DNA from: Spinacia oleracea
Lineage: Eukaryota; Streptophyta; Magnoliopsida; Caryophyllales; Amaranthaceae
Direction: 5' to 3'
DNA length: 64,000 nt
Assembly: GCF_020520425.1 (NCBI RefSeq)
Contig: NC_079489.1
Span: 15,214,001 to 15,278,000 of the forward strand
The position numbers and the translations under genes are program-made. The notes under the pieces were generated by a model. That model saw only the letters and a program-made list of their open reading frames with translations. It was not told the origin of the DNA and ran no database searches. Each line of letters opens with the position of its first letter. The stretch's first letter is position 1. This document shows, in pieces, positions 1 to 10,493 of this stretch.

Positions 1-364
1 GGCTTTTAGTGTTACCTCGTATGAAAAGGACCGACAAGCAATTGGGTTGCGCGAATTTGGTTGGTTTCAACTGAGGAGAAGAAATTCGTGGTTGGAGGAA
101 GAATAAAATGGTGGAGGGGCAGCAGAGCAGGAGAGAGAAAATTGATTTTTTTTTTTGTTTTTACATCTGGATAAGTTAGTTGGGGGTGGGGGAAAATATT
201 GGAGGAAACTTTTTTTTAAAAAAATTGTTAAAACTTAAGGCACGTGCGTGTCCCATCATAAAACAAAAAAAAAAAAAAAATCTAGAACCATAGAACAAGA
301 GGAACGGAAGGTCTTAATTACGCCCTAAGTAATCAGTTTCCATAAAACAAATATTTACATTATT
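1..364. other. non-coding flank of family A copy 1
   Basis: I see no gene here. The stretch from about 280 onward is matched, in reverse orientation, upstream of the other two family A copies (near 43665 and 32900), so it is part of the duplicated promoter region. A run of A residues lies near 265-280. Confidence 0.5.
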
Positions 365-371
365 TATAAAA
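365..371 (+). promoter_or_regulatory. TATA box of family A copy 1
   Basis: TATAAAA lies about 180 bp before the chosen ATG and is followed by a pyrimidine-poor leader. The same motif, read on the other strand, is kept upstream of copy 3 (near 43625) and copy 2 (near 32820). The role is inferred from position and conservation between copies. Confidence 0.45.
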
Positions 372-547
372 GGGAACAAACCCTCAACATAAGTCTCAAT
401 CCCATCAAACAAAACCTGACCAAATATTTCATCTATCCATCCCATAATAAACGATCTTCAATTCCGAGTAACTTTGAAAAGTTACCAATAAACAAACCCT
501 AGTTTCTTTTCTTCAATTCTGTGGTTTACCTTGATCAGAGAGTAGCT

Positions 548-1180
548 ATGGAGTCAATGAAAGTAATAAAATGGAACTTTGTTTATCCATCTGACCCAGC
601 TTTGATGAAATCCGAAAAGATTCGTTTTACAAGAATCGTGTCTGAACCCGTTAAGAATGCTACTACTCAAAAACAAAAACCCTTGATTTCTAAGACAAAC
701 CCAGTAAAACGTTGCACTAGTTCAAAAATCCTTAAAAAAGCAAGAAAAAGTGCTACTATGGAGTTGACAATTAGGGCTTCCGGCAAGTCATCGATGTCGC
801 CGTCTCGTAAGGGTGTTGAAAGTTGTACGGTAGCGGGTCAGACGACTGCAGATGGTACCATCACTAATGATAAGGCGTCGGATAATTCACAACTGGCGGC
901 GCATAATAAGGGTGCTGTCACAATCACAAAGGCGTCGGATAATTCACTACTGGCGGCGCATAAGGGTACTGTCACAATCACAAAGGTGTCGGATAATTCA
1001 GCATTGGCAATTAGCAAGAGTACTACTATGATCACTAAGAAGGCTTCCCGTAATTCATGGTTGGGTTGTAAAAAGGGTTCCATCACTAAGGTTGTCCGCC
1101 CTCGTGTTCCATTACCACCAAGTGTTCGTGATTTCGTCAGAAAGAATAGAGATTATTCTTTCTTACTTGAAACCAATTGA
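548..1180 (+). CDS. small basic repeat protein, family A copy 1 (unknown function)
   Basis: An intact single-exon gene for 210 residues; I do not recognise the family. The start at 548 (MESMKVIKW) was chosen over the in-frame ATG at 521 because copies 2 and 3 both begin at the equivalent codon. The N-terminal half is rich in Lys, Ser and Thr (about residues 20-105). Residues of roughly 105-180 form four imperfect 18-residue repeats on the pattern KASDNSxLAAHKGTVTIT. The tail, from about 184, is the distinct block RPRVPLPPSVRDFVRKNRDY. There is no signal peptide and no membrane segment. A nuclear or nucleic-acid-binding role is only a guess from the basic charge. It differs from copy 3 at one residue (Ala versus Ser near residue 17), so the two are a recent duplicate pair. 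The neighbour is the convergent SCPL gene. Confidence 0.65.
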   Translation: MESMKVIKWNFVYPSDPALMKSEKIRFTRIVSEPVKNATTQKQKPLISKTNPVKRCTSSKILKKARKSATMELTIRASGKSSMSPSRKGVESCTVAGQTTADGTITNDKASDNSQLAAHNKGAVTITKASDNSLLAAHKGTVTITKVSDNSALAISKSTTMITKKASRNSWLGCKKGSITKVVRPRVPLPPSVRDFVRKNRDYSFLLETN

Positions 1181-1745
1181 GCAAAATCCAGAGATCCAAT
1201 TCATTGTACAGTTTATGTGCATTTTAGGGTTTCGATTCGTACAAAAAACATCATCTATGATGTAACCTAGAATATTGATCTTCAAGGATATTATTCTTTA
1301 TTCATTTAATAATACGAAGTACATTTAATTTCTTCCACATCAAGTATTATATTTTAGATTAATTGGCTTATTTGTTACAGTAATTGTTAGGATTACGCCT
1401 GAAATCTAGTATTTTTATCAGTTGTGCAATGAATGAAAAACTCAAATTGTGTTTTACGCCTCTGCTTATCGTAGTTATGACTAGTAATTCAGAAAGGTCA
1501 TGAAATTGTCCCTTGGAGACACTAGACTCTGAAGGAAGATTAGCATCATCATAGTTGAGAAGCAATCTCAAAATATGAGGCATATATAGATTCAGAATAT
1601 ATATTAATTGTCATAATAATGTACAAAGAGATACTTAATTATTACTAGCTGTATGTTGTATTTTACACATTTTATTTGGTATTTGTCAAAACAGTACGTT
1701 AAACAAACACACCCTAATAAGTAATAAGTAATAATAGCTAGGTGT
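1181..1745. other. spacer between family A copy 1 and SCPL, duplicated at 42260-42824
   Basis: No gene is supported. The whole spacer is repeated almost unchanged in inverted orientation between the SCPL remnant and family A copy 3. A 71-codon open frame exists in both copies (1368-1583 and 42422-42637), but it has no recognisable domain, and near-identity of recent duplicates is no evidence of coding. Confidence 0.6.
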
Positions 1746-4700
1746 TCATCTTTTAGGTGGAAGATCTTGGCCAGTCAAAAAAGAATGGAAAAGAGCAAGT
1801 GCTTCACTAGGCTTATTCAGAGGTACTAAATGACCTGCTCCTCGAACAGTAACCATCGTTAAGCCTTCATATTCCACTAATCTTCCCCCTACCTGTTGTA
1901 TTCACAAATCACAAATTAAATATAGTTAGTTGTTATGCAACTGTTATTAGTCGGTACTCCCACGTACGTCTTGAACTCTGATCTTAAGGGTTACAGAAGA
2001 AGATTAAGATGAGAAAGATTAATGGATTACCTGATGTTGATGGTACCAGGAACGCCAGTCTGTCTTGATTGGCAACCCAAGTGCTTCAACCCAGTACCTT
2101 GTTCCAATCACTGGAACTCTACCATCCGCGTCTCCACTGTTTCAAGTACCATGCATGTCAATCAGTTCAAACCCACACATAACATTAGCATTTCAACACC
2201 TGGTAAGTGGTAACAACAACAACAACAAAGTTTATACGGGCATTTCCTCAGCTTGTTTAGGGGTGTCCTGACTCATAATGTAGTGAACCGAATATATATA
2301 CAAAATCAGCAAAAGAATGTGGAACAGTCTTTTGTTCCGCGTCCAATAGTATCTTCCCAGTAGGTACAAGCTAGTCTTGTAAAAAGTGACTTACATCCCC
2401 TCTCTTATTGAGTAAAGCATGCATCAATTAGCTATGCAGCTAACATGCACACTCTAGCTTATTGGGTATCACCATTAACCCATATGGGCTGCCGGGACCA
2501 CATAAGATCGAATTGTGCCTAGTCGGCCATGCCTCCAACCCAAAGTGTGGTTATTACAAACACTGCAGCTTCTCCTTGTCCAACCTTTGTGGTAGACAAA
2601 ACATTATTGAAATTATATTTCAAACTCGCGTGTTTTGAGTTTTTTTGTGTTAAGCATCAATCAAGGAAAAGATTTATGAACTTAAACCAGTAAACCAAAG
2701 TAAAGAAAGAGAGAAAGAAAAGAGTAGACTTTGCAAGTTGTCTATAGAGTATAGACTGCAGATTCAGTCAAATTTAGCATCTTATTTTCAAATTTTCAAG
2801 GTTTGGTGATGAGTTTTCACAAGCATCCAAAATATTCAATCAATAGACAACCATACATGTTCAGTACTATGCATGATTGGTTGCCATTCAAGAAGCTATG
2901 ATTAATTAATTTCGCATAATTCATAAAGTTCAACTAAAGCCTTAAACTAGCTTTAGGCCACATTTTTCATTTTAGCTTTAGGCTGTTGTATAATTACAGT
3001 TTTGATCCAAATGATTTGGTAGTACATCCACAACTCGCAAAAAAATAGCTATATAAAGCATATACTCCGAATAAAGAAAAAAAGAAAACTATAATTTCAC
3101 GGAGAGAAAAAAGATTAGCCATTTATTCCTATCATGGAAAATAGAATGAAGTCAAGAATACGAAACTATATAATTCCTGTGATTTACCAGATGGTGGATG
3201 ATGAAACAATAACTTTTTTTTGGACTGCATTTATGATAACTAGTAACAGATTTATGCCATCAAACTAGTTATACCTGTAAATCCAGATCTTCAGACCAGC
3301 TTGTATCAGCTTCTTGTAGACAGGTAAGACAGATGTAACTGTCATGTTGTATATGTTCAGAATGTTATCACTGAAAAAGAAAAAAAAAAGAGGTGGTAAA
3401 CATCAACTTAAGTAGCTAACTTAATTTTGCCGGTGTCACTGCCAATTTTCAGTTTTAACATTTCAACAATTGTATGATTTAAATTGCGTTATGAACTCAA
3501 ATAACTGGAAACTGGTTTTTGCAATTTGCAGAATCCAGTTTTTGGTTTTCCCAAATACACAAAGTTCGTACTCTAGCAGTGATAATGAATAATTAGTTAG
3601 CTTACTTGCAAACACTCCATTTAACACTAGTATTTGAATTTCCTCTGTTAGCATTTGCATGAAGCGATGCTTGTACGTCTTCCCTGTTGAAGTACGCTTC
3701 TGCGTGATTTGAAAAGCAAGGGTCATAGCCCCCTGAATATATTCTTGGCCTCTTAAATCCATAGTTTTCCACCTGTGAAGTATTTTCCCACACAAAGAAA
3801 GGAACTTTTCTCAAATTTTACATACAGTGTAGACCTCATCCCTAACTAATAAGCTCATACAGTATAAGGAGCAGTGAAAAGAACCAAACTTATGGTTTAC
3901 AACTTTAACAAAATTAACCATATGCAAGTAGCAAGAAACTGCTTACACCATGCCAAAATTAATCCTGTTTATTGCTTAAAATGTTGTAAGTTCTGACAAT
4001 CTGAGATCAACTTTTATTCGTAGTGATTGAAAGAAAGCAAAGAGATGGCTTACCTTATTACCAAAATAAGCTTGTGATGAAGATGTGCTGTTCGAAAGGC
4101 AAATTGGAGCATATATGTTGTAGAAGTCAATCTCTTTGTATTTTCCATAAACCACATTCATGGCAGTCACACATTCAGTTGGCCAAAATAAGGCCTTGAA
4201 ATCACACACTTCTTTAGTCTTATTAAACTGGTCGTCAGAGATTACAGAGTGACTCCAGGCATATTCTAACAGACCCTTTGAGTCATAGAAATCATCAGTT
4301 AAAGGGTTCCCTACCTGTAAAATTAGCAAATACGAAGTAGTTTTAAAGCATCATTCAGTTGCTGTGGATCAAAATAAGAGTAAGATATATTTTCAAAATT
4401 TCATGTACATGACAGCATACGTACTAGGAAACCTTTGAGATTAATTTTCAGGTTCTTAGTCTGATCCTTGTTCCTATCGAAGATACGCTCTGCCAGTTGA
4501 GGAACATAGTGACCTATGAGAAGGAAAATTATCAGATGATAAAGTGGTACTACTGATTACTGATATAGCTTAAAAGTAGCTTATAAAAGAAATCTATCTG
4601 TATCACCTGCATAACTTTCTCCTGCTAAGAAGAAATCTCGGTTTTTGAATTGTGGATATCTTTCAAGCCAATTTACCAAGAAATTGTATGCATCCTCAGC

Positions 4701-5513
4701 TTCACTCAAAGCAGAAAAGTAAACTATTTGAGTAAATTGCATCTTGATGATAAGTTCACAGTTAAGAATGTAAAGAAAAAGAGTAATATCGATGTAGATA
4801 AACTTACCTACAAATTCATCATCCAATTTGGTAAGGTCAGTGGATGTGTTGGTATACGAGAACCCAACTCCGACAGGAGACTCCACAAATAGCAAATTCG
4901 CTTCTGCAAAGATAACACATTTAAGAAGGGAAAGGAGCAAAGGAGAGACGAACTGCTTATTGTCATATACCCTCTGTTGAACTTCCAAACATGATTCTGA
5001 GTTGTTGAAAGAAAGGTATATGGTAATGAACATGAGATGATAATAACCTGTATTCCACGATAAGTTGTTGAACAGCAAGCCATCACCATTTTCATCAACT
5101 TTAAGCGGACCTAATTCAATAAGAGCACCATATCCTACTGATGAGCAACCAGGTCCTATAAAACCAAGGAAGACTTATAAGCACTTAACCCAAAGAGAGA
5201 ACAACAATAGCCTGCAAACTTAAGTGTGCGTGTTAGTAATCATACCTCCATTGAGCCAGAGTACGAGAGGTTTCTCAGAGGGCTGTGAAAGAGCTTCAAA
5301 GAACCAGTAAAAAAGGGCCCTGCCATTATTTTGGTTAACAGTGATGTAACCTGAGAACTGTGAGATGGGTGGGTTTGATGGTTGACCTGGTAAACTTAGT
5401 ATTTTACTGTCATCTTCTTCAGACACTGAGAATGTTTCTGATGCTTTAATGAGTGTGAAATAGAGTACAAGTAAGATGAGAAGAAACAGAATTTTGGTAC
5501 TTCTGCTCATCAT
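1746..5513 (-). CDS. serine carboxypeptidase-like protein (S10 family)
   Basis: A complete gene of ten exons encoding 476 residues: 5513-5246, 5155-5048, 4903-4808, 4699-4607, 4513-4425, 4314-4054, 3772-3606, 3370-3275, 2136-2031 and 1892-1746. All junctions are GT-AG and the phases agree. The first 25 residues hold a hydrophobic signal peptide, so the product should enter the secretory pathway (vacuole or wall). S10 landmarks are WLNGGPGCSS across the exon 1/2 join, the nucleophile in GESYAG (Ser186), the acid in SGDADGRVP (Asp395/397) and the base in GAGHLVP (His449). Length and layout fit plant SCPL proteins of the carboxypeptidase II type. Whether it is a peptidase or an acyltransferase cannot be told from sequence alone. 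Tandem ATGs at 5513 and 5510 both lie before the signal peptide. An inverted partial copy lies at 37331-42259. Confidence 0.92.
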
Positions 5514-5584
5514 GGGAACAAGAAAAGGCGAAAAGCTACTTCTGGAGCCTACTTTCGGATATCAGTCTGTTACTTGTGTCAGAA

Positions 5585-5592
5585 TATATATA
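5585..5592 (-). promoter_or_regulatory. TATA box of the SCPL gene
   Basis: An alternating TATATATA tract lies about 75 bp upstream of the SCPL ATG on the - strand. Distance and composition fit a plant core promoter with a short leader; the role is inferred. Confidence 0.5.
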
Positions 5593-7678
5593 GGACCTGA
5601 TGTAACACTTATTTGCGCACCAGTCCATGACTAGTCAGTCACACAGGATGATCATTGGCGCACCTCATCCATTCCATTGTGGAGATAACAGGTTCAACTT
5701 ACTAAAAGTAAAGGTCAGAATTGAAGTACGGCTACTTTTCAATTGCCATGTACCTAACACTTCGTATCAGTTTTGACAAGAGATTTATGTACTAGGTTGA
5801 ACTTTCCACAACACTACAGTGAAAATTATAAGTTAATTGCTTCAATTCCAATACCCTTTCTATTCCTTTCCGGCGGGGAGGAAAAAGTAATACACTGATG
5901 CGTGTTTTTAGGCCTCGGGAACACAGTGTGCTAACCTCCATAGGCGCATGTGGTACACGCGCCAAACTGGAAGCACCATTCTAGATACTCCCGGATGCAT
6001 AAAATAATTTACAAGTGGCGTATACGCAATTTAGTTGTATTTCTTATGCATTATCTCCAAAATATCCAAGGACATTATCCCATTATCTCTGTGGCCACTA
6101 TTCAAGCTAGCAAATAGATGATATTCCAAAAGCTAAATGTCCAAAGTTAGGTAAACAAGTGTTCACCACCACATTCGTTTATTTTAAAGAACTTGTGGAA
6201 GAAACGCACGGGAAAACTATGTTGAGCCACTTTTGTGATCAGTGGGTATCATATGTCAAAGACCAACATCACGGGATCAGAATATCAGCAAAGTGCAAAG
6301 ATATGAAGTTATCTTGCCACAGTCCCACTCCCATAAAGAGACAGATTTTAGAGAGAAGGGGATAACTTGATTCTGTATAATTTCACTTTCCTACTCTTCT
6401 GGAAGGTCGAAATCAGGCATAATACGACGCCGGTCCATAATGGTATATAGTGGAGCACTCTGACAGCGACCACCACTGAGATTGGCATGACAGATTGACA
6501 GCAACCTGAAACTGGAGCTTAAGCTTAGAAACTATATTTTCCCATCTGCTTTAATTTGTCTTTTGGGGAGTTCTGGGGTTGGGAGAGGGAGGAGGGGGGC
6601 AAAACCATGATCGTGGAATTGAATACCAATAACATGTATGCATTAAATTAATAGATATTAAGGTACATTACATTTTTATTTGACTACAGAGAAATTTCAG
6701 GAAATTACAGATCCAAATCAATATGCACCTAGGATCTAATTGTAATGGTTATACAAATTTTTAAATATTTGAGGACTTACAAATTTGCATATCAATATGC
6801 ACTTGATCTTATTGAAATGGATTTGATTACACTGACAACCAGCTGACGCTTAAGACCAAATAATGAAGAGCTTTCTCTCAATTATATAAACATCAGAGAG
6901 ATTCCTTGGCCATCGCCTTGCTATTTCAAGAATATGCCTTCTGCAAGCAAAATTTGCCACGGATCATTATCCACGATTAGGAAAGACAAGATATATACCA
7001 GTGCTTAATATATATAACGAGGAAATTAAAGCAAGCATTCCAGACTTTACAAGGCTTGTGTTTTACATGGCAGTCAGGGGTCAGCTGCTCTAATATGAGC
7101 ACTTCAAATAAATTCCAGGGATAAATAATGATGTTTAGTGAATCCTTTAGAAATAGATGATGATATTGTCCATATCTACATGAAAAGCACATGCTACACG
7201 TAAAACCAGGAAAAGAATTCTACTTGTTGTTCTGATTATATGAAACACTAGGCCACACTCATTCAATAAAAATTTTGAGATACAATAGACTTATTCATTC
7301 AAAAAAACTTATATGGTAAATTACAAAGTTGAGATGCTGAGTAGTTCGTGCAAACCTCAACTAGCCCTTGAAAGTTCCATCAAATAAATACCAATAAGTG
7401 GAAGTACTGCTAAGAAATGCAACTAGTAAGGTAACATGATGGAATTCGGGGGATAGCTAAGCAGGGCCGGGATAAATGCCCATTTCCCCCAAGGCCCCAA
7501 CCTTGTATACAATTCTAGATTTCGATTGTCAGATTTGGTGCATTAAAAACCTCTTATGGCACAAGTCAAACTTGCTTAACAGTGGATCAACTCAGGGAGC
7601 CATCTGTACGACTACTTCATAGCTAACACTGAAATTTTGGTAATTTCCAAGCAAGAAATAGACACTTCAAGTATCATA
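5593..7678. other. intergenic, no gene seen
   Basis: Upstream region of SCPL. Open frames are short (up to 71 codons) and resemble no protein known to me. A GC-rich patch near 5870-5990 and a short GGGCCGGG-containing segment near 7463 may be worn transposon pieces, but I could not find matching ends. Confidence 0.5.
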
Positions 7679-7906
7679 CTCCCTCCAACCTCCGTCCCTA
7701 AAAGATTGCCCCATATACCTTAAATGGATATCTCTACTTGTTTGCCTCGTACCTTTTTTGGTTTGTGGTTTCACATGTCTCTCCTCACATGCTATTATTT
7801 AATCTAACAAAAAGACAAGTCTACCTACCCATTTGCTTTTGAGTATACTCAATTCTTAATAGAGTGAATAAAAGCATGTGGGGCAATCTTCTAGGGATGG
7901 AGGGAG

Positions 7907-8799
7907 CAAGGGCGGATCTATATAGCCCGAGAGGGTACAAAGGTACCCCCATTGTTTGAAAAAAAAAACAGTTAAATTGATATTGAGGTAATTAATTGCA
8001 CTTGAATATTTTAACTTATAAGGTAGGCAATGAAATGTACTTGTAGCTTAGTGGTTGCTTGATTACTATGTTCTATGGGATACCTGGGTTTGAATCCTAG
8101 TAAGAGGATGTTGAATATATTTTTTTAATCCATTTTTCGCCTTTTACTTGTCCTTTTATTGATCTTCTAAATTCTTCATGTTTTTTTCACCCTTTGTTGG
8201 TCGTTTTTTCTTCATCATCTTTCTTTTTTCATTTATTATTTTTTAATTTTTATATGATTTATGATTTTTCTTTTACAAAAATACAAAATATTAGTAGTGT
8301 TACTTTTTTTTCTTCAAAATGATTTTATAATTGGCATAGGATATATAAGTAATTTATTTTATAATCTATTTTTATAGACTTATAGTTGCATGTTTTTTTG
8401 AACTTTTAAGAGGCCTAATTATATAAAAGCGTAACGCCCCATATGAAAACGATATTCCTAGTTTTTTTGTTAGTGTCGTTTTGTGCAATTTGTTCAGCGA
8501 CAATTGTAATAAAAAAATCTCCTTCAAAGTATGAAAACTTGTCGTATACACTCTTTCTTTTCCCATTTTATTTGAAATCGAGCCAAGTTAATCCTGTAAT
8601 TTGGATTAGGTGTTGAGTTTTATTGTTATGAAACCCAAAAAAGTTCCTAAATCTTCCACATATTTTATTATAGCGTTTATAATATTTTAACTACTTACCT
8701 TTAAACTTTAACTCTCTAAAATGAACAAATACGAGAAATTATAAAAGCAAATTATAAATTTTTTGGACATCCATTTGTAAATTCCTGGATTCGCCCCTG
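7907..8799. mobile_element. hAT-type non-autonomous element nested in a MITE
   Basis: The 893-bp insert starts CAAGGGCGGATCTA and ends with the near-inverse TGGATTCGCCCCTG. It is flanked by an 8-bp duplication, GGAGGGAG, at 7899-7906 and 8800-8807. Eight-base duplications with CA..TG ends are the mark of the hAT superfamily. The interior is AT-rich and has no transposase. It was the second event, because its target is the terminal repeat of an existing MITE. Confidence 0.8.
8044..8097 (+). other. tRNA-like A and B boxes inside the hAT element
   Basis: TAGCTTAGTGG at 8044-8054 fits the RNA polymerase III A box, and GGTTTGAATCC at 8087-8097 fits the B box at all but one base; the spacing is normal for a tRNA. 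I could not fold the segment into a full cloverleaf, so I call it a tRNA-derived fragment, not a gene. Confidence 0.45.
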
Positions 8800-8809
8800 G
8801 GAGGGAGTA

Positions 8810-9420
8810 TATCATGTTAACTTTCTATAACACTCAGAATGGCATGCTTAACAACTATCCTCAATCATTCCCTTTGAATCGATTATATCCCAGTAACCTG
8901 ATACAAATATCAACTCGTTTTGAAAAATGTTTTATCCAGTGTTTTAAGATCTGATACTAGATTTACAAAAATAATAAATCAAATAACAAAAGAAGGCAAA
9001 AAGCATATTTTCTTATCACCTGTAATTCATAAAATAGGCTATGTAGATTACCTGTAAAACCCATGATTCTTGAACTTAATCTTATCTAAACTTATTTGAT
9101 CTCAGTGCCCATGTTTTGAACTTATATGAATCCTTAACTGAACTTCTATGAACTAAGTAGAACTGAATTATTGTTTTTTTAGGTGAAATGAACAAGGTCA
9201 AGGTATGGCTAATAAGAATCTAAGATACGCCAACAAGTAAGGTTGGTTCTTTGTGATCTAATTATAATTTGTTACTCTCAACGGTTTTAAGAATCAGTTC
9301 TTTTTTTTCATTTAGCGTCTAGTCACACAAATAATGGTCATTGATAATCAATTTGAAGGGTACTAGTTCAAAAGTTACAAGAAGCATAGGCACCATGAAG
9401 ACAGAAACCACTATTAACTA
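8810..9420. other. intergenic, no gene seen
   Basis: AT-rich spacer between two MITE insertions. No open frame of note and no repeat structure that I can define. Confidence 0.5.
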
Positions 9421-9624
9421 CTCCCTCCATCCCTAAAAGATTGTCCCATATTCCTTTTTAGATGTCTCTACTTGTTGGCCCCATACCTTTAGTAACTTTT
9501 CCCACTTGCTCTCTCTCTATCTCTCTCCTCAAGGACCCACCTTACCAACACGTGCACTTTTTACGCCCATAAATTAATAAAGTGAACTTTGCTTTATAGG
9601 GCTATCTTTTAGGGACGGAGGGAG
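9421..9624. mobile_element. Stowaway-type MITE
   Basis: A 204-bp element with ends CTCCCTCCATCCCTAAAAGA and its inverse (TCTTTTAGGGACGGAGGGAG), flanked by TA on both sides. It belongs to the same family as the MITE at 7679. Non-coding. Confidence 0.8.
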
Positions 9625-9847
9625 TACAAAGTATAATTTTTCTCTAAACTTCAAGCTACTATTCTAAAAGTTCTCCATTGAGTGAAAAGAATATTATAGA
9701 ACAAAGAAGGAAATAAAAACCGCTGATTGTATTCACTAATCAGTATCAGAGTATCTTCATGATAATTTAGGCTCCATGGACACTAACATCCCGATTTTTA
9801 GGCTCCATGGACACTAATATCAACGATTATGATTGAGTGAGCACAGC

Positions 9848-10284
9848 CAAGGGCGGAGCTACTGGGGCGGATAGGGGTAAACGCCCCCACAAGAGCATGA
9901 AAACCCTCTATATAATATTCAGTGCATAAAGAGTCATTAAACAAACTTTGTCCCCAACTCCCCATTGGTCCAGCGGTTTGTGGAAGTTTTGTGCTTGAGA
10001 TGTTCACATCACTTTATTTCTTCTAGTTTTCCTTTTTTATGCATTTTTGTAGTTCTATCTTTTACTCCACATCTTTAGAACACTTTTAAATTTTGTTGTT
10101 CTATCTTTTATCTTAAAACTTTTTTAAAAAAATTGCCTAAAATCCATGTGTAACACATTCTTTTTGTAAAAAGTGTGTAATTACTATAACAAATATCAGA
10201 TTTAGACTTTGTTTATTTATATACCGTACAAAATTAATATAATCCTCCCCCCACCCAAATAACTAATTTCTGGCTCAGCCATTG
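9848..10284. mobile_element. hAT-type non-autonomous element
   Basis: A 437-bp insert starting CAAGGGCGGAGCTA and ending GGCTCAGCCATTG, flanked by the 8-bp duplication AGCACAGC at 9840-9847 and 10285-10292. The ends resemble those of the element at 7907. No coding capacity. It lies about 200 bp beyond the end of the SFR2 coding region. Confidence 0.75.
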
Positions 10285-10493
10285 AGCACAGCTCGGAAAA
10301 CCAGAAAGGGCCTCATGTATCATAGATGTAGAATGCCTACTGCCTAGTAAGGTTTACTTAATAACATTGAAAGAAAGTTAACCTAGCCATCTTGATAAAA
10401 TAATAACTTCGTACTTGCTTTACCTTGCTGTTATCAGAAGAATGTTCCTCAGCAGAAAATTCTGAGGATGATACTTATACCAGAAATTTCCAA

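Larger units (their letters stand above)
7679..8807. mobile_element. Stowaway-type MITE interrupted by an hAT-type element
   Basis: The left end reads CTCCCTCC with CCTCCGTCCCTAAAAGATTG just inside it. The right end is its inverse, GGGCAATCTTCTAGGGATGG followed by AGGGAG. The element is flanked by TA at 7677-7678 and 8808-8809, as expected for Tc1/mariner MITEs. The right terminal repeat is split by the element at 7907-8799. Without that insert the MITE is about 230 bp. It carries no coding capacity. Confidence 0.75.

Noticed and set aside
838-1086. 82-codon antisense frame across the family A repeats, open in all three copies
   Set aside because: It lies wholly within the repeat-coding part on the opposite strand, and its openness follows from the repeated codons of the sense gene; it has no separate start context or domain.
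1368-1583. 71-codon frame repeated at 42422-42637
   Set aside because: The two copies belong to a very recent duplication, so near-identity says nothing about coding. The older third copy of this region is broken up by inserted DNA, and no domain is recognisable.
9950-9990. Second tRNA-like A box (TTGGTCCAGCGGTTT) in the hAT-type element at 9848
   Set aside because: No B box at a suitable distance.
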